Assembly: GCA_041398905.1 (NCBI GenBank)
Contig: JAWKTV010000001.1
Location: 248,001-312,000 of the forward strand
Direction: 5' to 3'
DNA from: JAWKTV01 sp041398905
GTDB taxonomy: Bacteria; Planctomycetota; Planctomycetia; Planctomycetales; Planctomycetaceae
DNA length: 64,000 nucleotides
Position 1 is the first letter of the stretch. Each line of letters begins with the position of its first letter. Positions 18,540 through 27,654 of the stretch are shown here, one piece after another. The notes beneath the pieces were generated by a model that saw only the letters and a program-made list of their open reading frames with translations, did not search any database and was not told where the DNA came from. The position numbers and the translations under genes are program-made.

Positions 18540-18968
18540 CTACTCGGCTTTCGGCTCGGACACCGGGTCGGTCTGGTCAGCGTCGTTCGCCGCATCGGCG
18601 TTGTCTGGCTGCGCGCCCCGCTTGCGGGCCTCGGCGCGAAGCTCCTTCAGCCGGAGCTGCTGACCCGGCGAAAGTTCCTGCTCCATCGCGGAGTCGCGCT
18701 GCTTCACCAACTCGCGAATCTGATCCCGCAACGCCTCGATCCGCGCTTCATAGTCCGCATCGATCTTCAACAGCTTCTCACGCTGCTCGTCAGAGACGCC
18801 CAGCTTGCCGAAGTAGTTCGGCAACTGCTGTCGCGGAGTCGCGGCCGACTCGCCCTGACCCGACTCCGCGCCGGCTCCGCCCGGATCCTTCTGCGCGAAG
18901 GACTCATGATTCCACAGGCACAGCCCCGCCAGCAAAGCCGCCAGCACCCAGATACGTGGACGAGTCAT
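18540..18968 (-). CDS. Exported Spy/LTXXQ-like coiled-coil protein
   Basis: A 142-residue protein. The start at 18968 gives a signal peptide (IWVLAALLAGLCLWNHESFA); the open frame upstream of it is not protein-like. The mature part contains LGVSDEQREKLLKIDADYEARIE followed by charged heptads (QIRELVKQRDSAM, QLRLKELRAEARK), the pattern of periplasmic Spy/CpxP-like helical proteins common in planctomycetes. The tail is acidic and disordered. It is convergent with sufS. A chaperone or metal-sensing role is possible but unproven. Confidence 0.65.
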   Translation of the reverse strand: MTRPRIWVLAALLAGLCLWNHESFAQKDPGGAGAESGQGESAATPRQQLPNYFGKLGVSDEQREKLLKIDADYEARIEALRDQIRELVKQRDSAMEQELSPGQQLRLKELRAEARKRGAQPDNADAANDADQTDPVSEPKAE

Positions 18969-19610
18969 CTCAGAATTCCTGCTGCTCAAATGGTCTGGAA
19001 ATCGAATCCCTGCGAAGCCTCTGACCGTCTCCGATTCGGCCACCAAATCGACTCCCGCCGCCAACCACCCCACCCGGCTCCAGCCCGCGTTCAAGCCGGA
19101 CACCACGGCCTCCGCGCGAGCGGTCCTGAATGACCTCCGCTGCTGTCGTCGGTGCAGTCGCACACGTCAATCGGATGCGACTCCTCCATCCAGTCCGGCA
19201 CAAAAATCGCACTTGCACACCCCATCGACCTGCGATGTCACTGTGGCGATTTAATGCAGCTTGCGAGTCTATCGGCCGCGCTTGATCCGACGCAAGTATT
19301 GGAAAAGAGCCTCAATCGGTAGCAGGGGTGCGCGGGCCTCTCACCAGCGGTTGCGTCCTGCGAAGTCGTCGTGCCGACCGGGATTGAGAGGGAACCCATA
19401 CCGAGATCACGGCTTCACGGCTCCGACTTGGGGTGCAGTTCAAGACGCGCGGTCGAGAGGGACGGGGTGCTCGTGCTGCCGGGTCCATGGTCCGAACCGC
19501 TGGGGAGAGGGCGGGCGAAAGCCTCAGTGCCGCCAGAGAAGTTGATTGCCGCCGAAGCTTCGACGACACTTCGCAGTCGCTGCTTCGCACTGTGTTCCCG
19601 GCTTGACCTG
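18969..19610. other. Long intergenic region, no gene seen
   Basis: 642 bases between the left-going Spy-like gene and the right-going kinase. Frames on both strands are arginine- and proline-rich and none has a recognisable domain, leader or Shine-Dalgarno. No repeat copy or strong hairpin was noticed. It may hold promoters for both genes. Confidence 0.5.
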
Positions 19611-21271
19611 ATGTCCAACGATCCCGCCAATCGATGTATCGGCCCGTTTCAGCTCGACGGTCGTCTGGGCGTGGGGGCATGGGGATCGTGTATCGGGCCA
19701 CGTATCTTAAGGGCGGGCAGCAGGTCGCGGTCAAGGTGCTCGCCCCCGATCTGACCGCGGACTACAAGGTCGCCAAGCGGTTCGAACGCGAGATGGCGAT
19801 CCTCAAGAAGCTCAGGCACCCCAACATCGTCCGTTACTACGGCGGCGGGATGAGCGGGCAGCAACAGTTCTACGCGATGGAACTGGTCAACGGCGGGTCG
19901 GTCGATGACTTGCTGCGAAAGCAGGGCGACTGAGCTGGGAGACGGTCGTCGACTACGGCATGCAGATCGCCAAGGCGCTCGAGCATGCCCACGACGCCGC
20001 GATCATTCACCGCGACCTCAAGCCCGCCAACCTGCTGTTGACGGAAAAGGGCGTCATCAAGCTGAGTGACTTCGGCATCGCCCGCGACACACAAAGCACC
20101 GCGCTGACGCAGGCCGGCAAAACCGTCGGCACCATGGCGTACATGGCCCCCGAGCAAATCACCGGAAAGTCCCCCATCACCCGCCGCACCGACCTGTATG
20201 CGGCTCGGCTGCGTGATGTTCCAGATGCTCACCGGCCGCACGCCTTTCGAGTCGGCCACCCAGCCGGAGATGCTGTTCAAACACCTCGAGGAAGAACCGC
20301 CGAACGTGCGGGAGTTCAACATGGACTGCCCGATCTGGCTTGACCGGCTCGTTCGGCAGTTGCTCGACAAAGACCCGAACGAACGCCCCACGACGCGCTC
20401 GCCGTGCAGATGGCGCTGGAGGAAGTGAAGAAACGGGTCGCCGATCAGGACAGTGTCGCCAAGGCGGCGACCGCCGGCGGCGTTGGGGTCACCCGGCTCG
20501 ACGCCGACCCGACGCTCACCAAAGCACTCGGGAAGAAGAAACGCAAAAAGAAGTCCAGTGACGGCACCGAGTACACGCCGTGGTACGAGCAGATGTGGTT
20601 TCTCGTCCTCTGCCTGCTCGCGGTGATCGGCCTGGGCGTCTGGTGGGCCTGGCCGGAAAGCGAGGCGCACATGTACGAGCGGCTCAAGGGCTACATGGCC
20701 TCCAGCGACTCGACGCAGCAGACCGGTGCGGAGGAGGAAATCGAGGAGTTCCTCGCACGTTTCCCCGAGAGCGGCCATGCGTCCGAGGCGCGAGTGTGGC
20801 TCGACGAGATCGCGGTCATCACCGCCGAACGCCGGTTAAGTAACCTCGAGCTGCGATCCAACGTCGATCCCCGCAACGACGGCGAGCGACTCTACCTGGA
20901 AGCCCGCCGGCTGGAGAAAGAGAGCGACCGCCTCTCCGCCCTCGAACGGTACGAGGCGATGATGACGCTCCTCGAAGACAAGCCGGACCTCAAACATACG
21001 TCACCCTCGCTGGTCGCCGCATGCGCGAGATCCGCGCCGGCATCGATCAGGAAGGGGACCCAGTGCTGTTCGTCAGCCGCGAGATCGCCTCCGCCGACCG
21101 GATCTATCAGGATGGCAAAACGCTCAAGGCCCGCGAACGCTGGGGGCGATTATCAAGATTTACGACGGCAAGCCCGAGTTCCTCCGGCTGGTGGAATTCT
21201 GCAAGGCGCGGCTCGACGACCCCGAGAAGGCGATCATCGAAATGCCCGTCGACGCGGATGTCAACCAGTGA
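19611..21271 (+). CDS. Membrane Ser/Thr protein kinase (multiply frameshifted)
   Basis: A PknB-type kinase of about 555 residues once frames are joined. Kinase motifs in order: GRLGVGGMGIVYRA (Gly loop, interrupted), VAVKVL (ATP lysine), YAMELVNGGSVDDLL, IIHRDLKPANLLL (catalytic loop), KLSDFGIAR (DFG), GTMAYMAPEQI, then LGCVMFQMLTGRTPF. A juxtamembrane KKKRKKKSSDG leads to one transmembrane helix (MWFLVLCLLAVIGLGVWWAW, near residue 330), and a helical extracytoplasmic part follows. Breaks are at 19673-19677 (G), 19930 (C), 20202 (G), 20386-20389 (C), about 20997 and 21142-21146 (G). The stop overlaps the mobA GTG, so the two may be coupled. The signal sensed is unknown. Confidence 0.82.
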
Positions 21272-21912
21272 GCGGGCCGCAGGGACTAACGCTCAGGACC
21301 GGCGGCATCGTCCTGTGCGGAGGCCGGAGTTCCCGGATGGGGCGTCCCAAACTGTCGCTCCCAGTGGGCGACGAACTGCTGCTGCAACGCGTCGTGCGAA
21401 TTCTTGGCGAGGTTGTCGCGCCAATCGTCGTGGTCGCCGCCCCGGCTCAGGAGTTGCCGCCGCTGCCGCAGGATGTGCGGATCGTCCGCGACGACGAGGA
21501 GCACCTCGGCCCGCTCGCTGGGATCGCGGCAGGACTGGGAGCGCTGCCGCAGACGGTCGATGCGGCCTACGTCACCGCCTGCGATGTCCCGCTGTTGAGG
21601 CGAGAGTTCATCGTCGAGATGCTCGGCCGCAAAGGGCGGCACGCCATCGCCGTGCCCATTGACGGCGAGTTCCTTCATCCACTCGCCGGAGTGTATGACC
21701 GCCGGCTGGCGGAGCGGGCGCGCGAACTGTTGCGGTCCGGCGAACGGCGACCCCGCGCGTTGATCGCCGCGGTTGACTCGCTCGCGGTCCCCGTCGACGA
21801 ACTGCGTGAGGTCGACCCGGAATTGGACTCATTGCGAAACGTGAACACCCCAGCCGACTACGAATCCGTGCTGGCACTGCTGACCAGGCGGGACCAGCCG
21901 GGCGACCGGTAA
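21268..21912 (+). CDS. mobA: Molybdenum cofactor guanylyltransferase
   Basis: Transfers GMP to molybdopterin to make the MGD cofactor. The start is the GTG at 21268 overlapping the kinase stop (GTGA); about 214 residues, normal for MobA. The nucleotide-binding signature GIVLCGGRSSRMGRPKLSLPVG is near the N-terminus, RIVRDDEEHLGPLAGIAAGL near residue 73, and YVTACDVPLLRREF near 97 with the metal-binding Asp. DSLRNVNTPADYE near the C-terminus is also typical. An apparent fusion to the kinase C-terminus is only a result of the frameshift at 21000-21146. MGD would serve molybdoenzymes elsewhere in the genome. Confidence 0.9.
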   Translation: MSGPQGLTLRTGGIVLCGGRSSRMGRPKLSLPVGDELLLQRVVRILGEVVAPIVVVAAPAQELPPLPQDVRIVRDDEEHLGPLAGIAAGLGALPQTVDAAYVTACDVPLLRREFIVEMLGRKGRHAIAVPIDGEFLHPLAGVYDRRLAERARELLRSGERRPRALIAAVDSLAVPVDELREVDPELDSLRNVNTPADYESVLALLTRRDQPGDR

Positions 21913-21949
21913 CCTCACTCTCCCGCGGAACCCGAACGACCGCCGCCGC

Positions 21950-22915
21950 CTAGCCGGCCCGCTTGAACTGGCTGCCGCCAGCACCGCCGCTGCCCAGCGA
22001 ACGCCTGGCCCCAGCCGTGGGGTGAAGGGGCCCGGACGATGCAGGGCCGTTCGCGTCCGCATCGCAGCGAACGATCGTCCAGTCGCTCTGGATCATCCAG
22101 CCGCAGTCATCGGCGGCACCGGCATTCGGGTAGTTGACCGCGAGTGGTGTCAGCCCTTTGAGCAGCGGCGGAAAGGCTTCCAGCTTCAGCGACACCGGCT
22201 CCGCCGACGAGTGCCCGCCCGAAAGTTCAAGTCGCACGGCGTAGCTCCGCCGCGCTCCGATCAGCGCGATCGGCTGCGCGAAGAAGTCGGGAACTGCGCG
22301 TCCGCCGGCCAAACCGGATCCGTTCGCCGCCGGCGAACGGTTGACGGTCACCTGCAGCGCGGGATCGCCACGACTGGCGGTGGCGAGGTAGCCAAGCGCA
22401 TTCCGTTCAATCGCCATCAGATTCTTGGAGAATCCGTACAGCCCCCGCCCCAGCAATGTGGAGACCCAAGATGTCAGGTAGATCTTGGGCAGATAGGTGA
22501 CGACACCCAGTTCGTCGATGCCGGGTCGGCCCGTCGTCACGAGATCGGGAATCGCCAGTATGATCTCATGGTATTCGAGCCCCCACCAGGGCATCCGCAG
22601 CAGGCCCCGCAGGGTATAGGCGGAGACACCGGCCTGGCGACCGACGAACAACTGCAGCGGATGCTCGCCGCGCGATCGACCATCGGCGAAGTGAAAGCCC
22701 GCCGGAATCCAGGGGCGCAGCATCTCCCGACGCAGCGCGATCGTCGCGACGACGCCCTCCATCCGGCCGCTCAGCAACCGAGGGCCTGGGGATCGATGGA
22801 ATTGATGGTTCCCAACCGCCGTCGACGCGGCGACAGAGGCAGGCCCCCGCTTGGTCGGCTCAGCACCGCAGGCGGGTTCGGTCAGTCCAGATGGTGTCTC
22901 AGGCGGTCGGTGCAT
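21950..22915 (-). CDS. Acetoacetate decarboxylase-like protein
   Basis: Up to 321 residues from the ATG at 22915. A shorter start at an internal Met (around residue 52, MEGVVATIALRREML) is possible because the first 50 residues look unconserved. The core resembles the acetoacetate decarboxylase superfamily: YHEIILAIPDLV, then TYLPKIYLTS and GLYGFSKNLMAIER, where the family usually has GFPKK with the Schiff-base lysine. Here one Lys remains and the second is Asn. Substrate and activity are unknown. It is convergent with mobA (37 bases) and downstream of the hemolysin III gene on the same strand. Confidence 0.55.
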   Translation of the reverse strand: MHRPPETPSGLTEPACGAEPTKRGPASVAASTAVGNHQFHRSPGPRLLSGRMEGVVATIALRREMLRPWIPAGFHFADGRSRGEHPLQLFVGRQAGVSAYTLRGLLRMPWWGLEYHEIILAIPDLVTTGRPGIDELGVVTYLPKIYLTSWVSTLLGRGLYGFSKNLMAIERNALGYLATASRGDPALQVTVNRSPAANGSGLAGGRAVPDFFAQPIALIGARRSYAVRLELSGGHSSAEPVSLKLEAFPPLLKGLTPLAVNYPNAGAADDCGWMIQSDWTIVRCDADANGPASSGPLHPTAGARRSLGSGGAGGSQFKRAG

Positions 22916-22951
22916 GACTTCACTGCGGAGTGTCGTTCTGTCGCGGAGGAA

Positions 22952-23668
22952 TCAGCCGAGCGGCCACTCGGCGACATACCACTGGAGAAACAGGAAGTGG
23001 CAACCGCTGCCGACGATGGTGCACAGGTGCCAGATAGCGTGCAGGTAACGGTGTCGATGGTCGTTCACGAGAAACCATAGCCCGCCGGTGTAAGCGGCAC
23101 CGCCAATCAGGACGAGCCACAGACCGGTCGGGCCGCTGGCGTCCCAGACCTGCATCAGCGCCAGTGCGGGCATCCAGCCGACGACCGCGTAGAACAAGAA
23201 GGCGACCGAGTCGTCTCCCTTGCGGAATCGCACGACAATCCCGATCGCGACGAGTCCCCACATGGTCGGCAGCACCCAGGTCATTGGCCCGCTGGTGACA
23301 TGCGTCAGCGCGAAGGGTGTGTAGCTGCCGGCGACCAGCAGAAAGATCGCGACCTGATCGAGCAGCCGGAACAGGTTGCGCCGGGCGGGATTGCTGAAGC
23401 TGTGCGACAGCGTCGACGCGCCATACGTCGAGACGAGCCCGACCAGATAGATCACGCAGCCGATCGAGCGGGTCGACGTGGGGTCGGACATGACGCTGGT
23501 CAGCATCACCGCCGACCCCGCCAGGCTCAGCAGCAGCCCGAATCCGTGGGTCAACTGATTCGCGGTCTCCCCGCTGGGCCAGACCGCGTCGCTCCGCGAC
23601 GACGGTTCATCGTACGGGAGTGCCCCGACTTCCAGCGTCATCGACGCCGATCGTTCATAAACCGCCAT
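22952..23668 (-). CDS. Hemolysin III / PAQR-like membrane protein
   Basis: A 238-residue protein of seven predicted helices. Family motifs: ETANQLTHGFGLLLSLAG (first helix with the conserved His), YGASTLSHSF, then LLDQVAIFLLVAGSYTPF, and HAIWHLCTIVGSGCHF with the C-terminal His pair. These residues form the metal site of the PAQR/HlyIII fold. The bacterial members (YqfA type) have been linked to membrane fluidity control; haemolysis is not implied. It lies 36 bases before the acetoacetate decarboxylase-like gene on the same strand, so co-transcription is likely. Confidence 0.9.
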   Translation of the reverse strand: MAVYERSASMTLEVGALPYDEPSSRSDAVWPSGETANQLTHGFGLLLSLAGSAVMLTSVMSDPTSTRSIGCVIYLVGLVSTYGASTLSHSFSNPARRNLFRLLDQVAIFLLVAGSYTPFALTHVTSGPMTWVLPTMWGLVAIGIVVRFRKGDDSVAFLFYAVVGWMPALALMQVWDASGPTGLWLVLIGGAAYTGGLWFLVNDHRHRYLHAIWHLCTIVGSGCHFLFLQWYVAEWPLG

Positions 23669-24102
23669 GCGGCCTCCTTGCCGAGCCTGGGGATCGCTTC
23701 GAGCAACTGGTCATCAGCCGCAAACGCCCTGATCGAGGCGGGATAGTGGCAATCCGCTTCTTACGGGTCAAGACAAGTCCGCGTGTCACCCTGCCTGGAC
23801 GCATGGACGTCTGGGGTCCCGGCGCGGCGACCATGCTGCCCCGAGTTGTCCCGACTCGACCAACTCGGGAGCATGCGGCTCAACCATTCCGGCGCGCCAG
23901 CGGCCGTCACGGGCCCCGGACCGTCAAGTACAACGGCCACGCCGTCGGTGGTGAATAACGCCGTGCTGAACGCCCCACCACCAGCCAGCGACCGCGACCG
24001 CTGGCTGATTTATGGTGAGTGAGGTCTCGTCGTGGAGGCCACGCATCGGGTACACTGGGGGCACCGCTTTCCTTGTCGATCGATCAGCCTCGCAGGTGAA
24101 CC
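23669..24102. other. Divergent intergenic region with a repeat relative
   Basis: 434 bases between the left-going hemolysin III gene and the right-going coiled-coil gene. Holds the diverged repeat copy at 23881-23999, a small perfect hairpin CGTGG-agg-CCACG (24031-24043), and a Shine-Dalgarno AGGTGA just before 24103. No gene was seen. Confidence 0.5.
23881..23999. repeat. Interspersed intergenic repeat, diverged copy D
   Basis: CCATTC-GGCG-GCC-GCGGCCGTCA-GGGCCCCGGACCGTC matches the left part of copies A and B with scattered changes. The right end CGCCCCACCACCAGCCAGCGACCG matches their CCCGCCAACCAGCGACGG end. The centre is shorter. Assigned by eye; the copy is degenerate. Confidence 0.5.
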
Positions 24103-25943
24103 ATGCCGCTGCGCACTCTTCTGGCCGCGACCGCCCTCTGTCTGGGGCTGGTGCCGACGATGCTGGTTGCCCAACAGGCTGGTTCAAGCGGTGAGGCGAC
24201 ACGCGAGAACCTCAACATCGAGCAGCAGGCGATCCTCAAGGACTACCAGGGTTTCGAGCGGCGGCTCGCCGAACTTGGCGAAGCTTTGCGTGGCTCGGAC
24301 CTGGACCGCGCCAACCTGCTCGGACAGGCGCATTCGGAAAGCGCGCGAAATCAGGTCAGCGACCGGATGGAGGCGATCGTCAAGATCCTCGCGGACGAAC
24401 AGCCGTACGCCGATGCGGTCGAGCGCCAGCAGCAGGTGGTTGCCCAGTTGGAAGCGATCCTCATCATCCTGCAAACCGACGCGGAGCGGGACCGCATCAA
24501 GGAACGGATCGCGGAGCTGGAAGCGAACCTCAAAGACCTCAATCGGGTGATCGCCGGCCAAAAGGATGTGCGCGCCGATACCGAACGCGGTGCCGACTTT
24601 GGGGAACTGCAGGAGGACGAAGCCGAGGTCGCGAAGGGAGCGCAGGCGCTGGCGGACAAGATCGCCGAGCAGGACCGCCGTCGTGCGGCGGAAGGACAGC
24701 CGGAGGGCCAACCATCGTCGAAACAGCCACAAGCTGGCGACCCGCAGTCGGGTGAACCGCAGGCAGGCGAACCGATGTCGGGTGAACCGCAGAGCGGCGA
24801 GCCGATGCCGAGCGATCCAGAGAACGGGGACATGCCGCCAGGTGAGCGGAACCCCGGAGAGCAGCCGCCGGGCGAGACGGAGGCCGGGGATAAGGAGCCG
24901 GGCGAGCCGATGGCAGGCGACCCGCAGTCGGGCGAGCCGATGTCAGGTGAGCCAATGTCAGGTGAGCCAATGTCAGGTGAGCCAATGTCAGGTCAACCTC
25001 AACAGGGCCAACCTCAACAGGGCCAACCTCAACAGGGCCAACCTCAACAGGGCCAACCACAACAGGGCCAGCCTCAACAGGGCCAACCACAACAAGGTCA
25101 GCCACAACAGGGCCAGCAACAGCAACAGCAGACTCCCGGGCGCGAGCAACTCGAACAGCGCAGCGGGAGATGCAGCAGGCGATCGACAAGCTCAAAGAGC
25201 AGAACCGCGACAAAGCCTCCGACGAGCAGGATGCCGCCATCGCTCAGCTCGAGGCGATGAAGGCGAAGATCGAGGAGATACTCCGCCAGCTTCGGGAAGA
25301 AGAACGCGAACTGTACCTGACGATGCTCGAAGCCCGGTTTCAGGAGATGCTGAAGGCGCAGCTCCGCATCAATGCCGACACCGTCCGGCTCGACAGCAAG
25401 GGGGAAGACGAGCGCGGGCAGGTCCACTTCACCAAGAGCCGCGACCTGAGCCTGCAGGAACAGAAGATCGTGCTCTCTGCGGAGAAGGCCCTCGCGCTGC
25501 TCAAGGAAGAAGGCTCCTCCGTCGCGTTCCCGGAAGCGGTCGAGCAGATGAAATCGAACATGGAAACGGTCGCCACGCGGTTGAGCAAAGGCGACACCGG
25601 AGGGACGACGCAACTCATCGAACGAATGATCGTCGAGTCGCTCGATGAGATGATCCTCTCGTTGCAGCAGGAACTCGAGAAGATGAAGGACGAGCAGCAA
25701 CAACAGCAGCAACAGCAACAAGGACAGCCGCAGGACAAGCCCCTCGTTGACCAGTTGGCCGAACTAAAGATGATCCGCTCGCTGCAGAACCAGGTGAACC
25801 GGCTGACCCGTCAGGTTGGATTGGATGTGGCCGGCGATGTCGCCGAGGACGCCGACACCCGCAGTCTGCTGCAGGACCTCTCGCAACGACAGGAGCGAAT
25901 CCAGGAAGCGACCTACGACCTCGCGACCGGACGGAATCAATAG
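24103..25943 (+). CDS. Exported coiled-coil protein with Gly-Glu-Pro / Gln-Pro repeats (frameshifted)
   Basis: About 613 residues after joining two frames near 25158, where CAGCGC should probably read CAGGCGC. A signal peptide (LLAATALCLGLVPTMLVAQQ) is followed by a long charged helical region to about residue 195. Then comes a disordered stretch of SGEPM and GQPQQ repeats (residues about 205-342), and a second coiled-coil region (REMQQAIDKLKEQ onward) with a later Gln run. Stalk and linker architecture suggests an envelope or periplasmic structural protein. I do not recognise the family. It is right-going, 85 bases before the sulfatase. Confidence 0.75.
24717..25128 (+). repeat. In-gene tandem repeats coding SGEPM and GQPQQ
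   Basis: Two adjacent 15-base repeat arrays: an irregular GEP/SGEPM array ending with near-identical tcaggtgagccaatg units (about 24953-25000), then ggccaacctcaacag-type units (about 25006-25110). Copy number is prone to slippage and to short-read collapse, so the true length may differ. Confidence 0.85.
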
Positions 25944-26028
25944 TGTCGCCGCCGTTGCCTCTGCTGCACTCCCAGCCTCGCTGCTTGACGCACGACTTCT
26001 CGAACCGCGGGATACCCACAGGCCACCG

Positions 26029-27510
26029 ATGACGCGACCCTTTCTCCCTCTGCTGCTGCTGGCATTGTTCGTGCATTCGCTCTCGCCCACGAGCCGCGGA
26101 GCTGAGCCGCGTTACAACGTGCTGTTCATCGCCGTTGACGACTTGCGGCCCGAGTTGGGCTGCTATGGTCACCCGCAGGTAAAGTCCCCCCACATCGATC
26201 GGCTCGCCGCCGAGGGGACACTCTTCCGTCGCGCCTATTGTCAGCAGGCGGTCTGCAATCCGTCCCGCGCTTCGCTGATGACCGGCATCCGACCCGAGTC
26301 GCTGGGAGTCCTGGACCTCCCGACGCATTTCCGCGACAAGCGCCCCGATGTCGTCACGATCGCCCAACTGTTCAAGCAATCCGGATATCACACGCAGCGT
26401 GTCGGCAAGATCTACCACACTGGGCAAGGTAATCATGACGATCCGCTGAGCTGGTCCGTCACCGAACAACCCAAGGCGGCCCCCCGCTACGGACCGGTCG
26501 GGACCAAGGCCATGAATCAGCGACGGCAGTCGGCGCGGCAAGGAGGCGTGGCGGATCGCGACAAGTTGCAGGACCTCCGCGGCCCGGCGTGGGAAATGGC
26601 GGATGTCGACGACGAAGGACTGACCGACGGCGGCAACGCGACACACGGTATCGAGCTGCTCCGCCAGCATCGTGACGAGCCGTTCTTCATCGCGGTCGGA
26701 TTCGCCAATCCGCACCTCCCGTTCGTCGCGCCGAAGAAGTACTGGGACATGTATGACCCGGACACGATCCAGCTCGCAGACAATCCCGATCCCCCGCGCG
26801 GCTCGCCGCAGTACGCCCACACCTCGTGGGGCGAGATGCGAAGGTACATCGACATCCCCGCGAAGGGACCACTCTCCGAGCAGCAGGCCCGCACGGCGAT
26901 CCACGGCTATTGGGCCGCGACGAGCTACGTCGACGCACAGGTCGGTCGACTGCTCGACGAACTCGATCGCCTCAAACTTCGCGACAAGACGATCGTCATT
27001 CTCTGGGGCGACCACGGCTGGCAGTTGGGCGAACACGGCTTCTGGTGCAAGCACACCAACTACGAAGTCGCCGCACGCGCACCGCTCATCATCTCGGTGC
27101 TGGGCCAGCGGCGGACGGGGGTCGGCAGCGACCGGCTGGTCGAGTTCGTCGACATCTATCCGACCCTCGCCCAACTCTGTTCGCTCCCCGCTCCCGCAGG
27201 ACTCGAAGGTCACAGCTTCGTGCCGCTGCTCGATGATCCGCAACAGGAATGGAAGCGGGCGGCGTTTCACGTCTATCCCCGCTCCGAACGGCCGCACGGA
27301 CAACTGCTCGGACGAGCGATTCGCACCGACCGCTATCGACTCGTCGAGTGGGCGAACAAGTCCCGCGACTTCGTCGAGTACGAACTGTACGACCTCCAGG
27401 CCGACCCGGACGAGAACAACAATCTCGCCCTGCAAACCGACTATGCGGAGCTGATCAAGGGGCTCGCCGCCCGCATCGAAGTCGGCTGGCAGGGCGAACT
27501 GCCGGAGTAG
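26029..27510 (+). CDS. Exported sulfatase (iduronate-2-sulfatase-like)
   Basis: A 493-residue type I sulfatase. The start at 26029 gives a signal peptide (FLPLLLLALFVHSLSPTSRGA). NVLFIAVDDLRPELGCYG holds the first metal-binding Asp pair. CNPSRASLMTG at residue 76 is the C-x-P-S-R site matured to formylglycine. VGKIYHTG and a later GDHGWQLGEHG supply further active-site residues. The overall layout is closest to iduronate-2-sulfatase-like members. It probably desulfates algal or animal polysaccharides in the periplasm; the substrate is not predictable. It is followed by a promoter and a DUF1501 gene. Confidence 0.93.
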   Translation: MTRPFLPLLLLALFVHSLSPTSRGAEPRYNVLFIAVDDLRPELGCYGHPQVKSPHIDRLAAEGTLFRRAYCQQAVCNPSRASLMTGIRPESLGVLDLPTHFRDKRPDVVTIAQLFKQSGYHTQRVGKIYHTGQGNHDDPLSWSVTEQPKAAPRYGPVGTKAMNQRRQSARQGGVADRDKLQDLRGPAWEMADVDDEGLTDGGNATHGIELLRQHRDEPFFIAVGFANPHLPFVAPKKYWDMYDPDTIQLADNPDPPRGSPQYAHTSWGEMRRYIDIPAKGPLSEQQARTAIHGYWAATSYVDAQVGRLLDELDRLKLRDKTIVILWGDHGWQLGEHGFWCKHTNYEVAARAPLIISVLGQRRTGVGSDRLVEFVDIYPTLAQLCSLPAPAGLEGHSFVPLLDDPQQEWKRAAFHVYPRSERPHGQLLGRAIRTDRYRLVEWANKSRDFVEYELYDLQADPDENNNLALQTDYAELIKGLAARIEVGWQGELPE

Positions 27511-27544
27511 CCGTGCGCCACCGCCTCGACAGCGACGATTCTTT

Positions 27545-27572
27545 GTCAGCGGTCATTCCGGTGGTATCATAG
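27545..27572 (+). promoter_or_regulatory. Candidate sigma-70 promoter for the DUF1501 gene
   Basis: TTGTCA (27545-27550), 16-base spacer, TATCAT (27567-27572); each box is one base from consensus. It lies about 80 bases upstream of the ATG at 27655, just after the sulfatase stop, so the DUF1501 gene can be transcribed separately. Confidence 0.5.
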
Positions 27573-27654
27573 GAACAGTCGTTCTTGATCGATTGCACGG
27601 TCGGCAGGGTTTCCCGGCAGAATCGTGACCACTTCGACACTACCGGAGCCGCCC

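Noticed and set aside
16734..21271. Programmed frameshifting in sufES and the kinase
   Set aside because: Too many sites, no slippery heptamers or downstream structures, and unrelated genes share the lesion type; sequence error is simpler.
20404..21912. Apparent kinase C-terminus fused to MobA
   Set aside because: MobA has its own GTG start overlapping the kinase stop; the fused frame arises from missing bases near 20997 and 21142.
24950..25115. Regular direct repeats resembling a CRISPR array
   Set aside because: Units are 15 bases in a coding frame without unique spacers and code for pentapeptides; no cas genes nearby.
25615..27435. Left-going frame of about 600 codons opposite the coiled-coil and sulfatase genes
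   Set aside because: Shadow of the sulfatase, which has all active-site motifs on the other strand.
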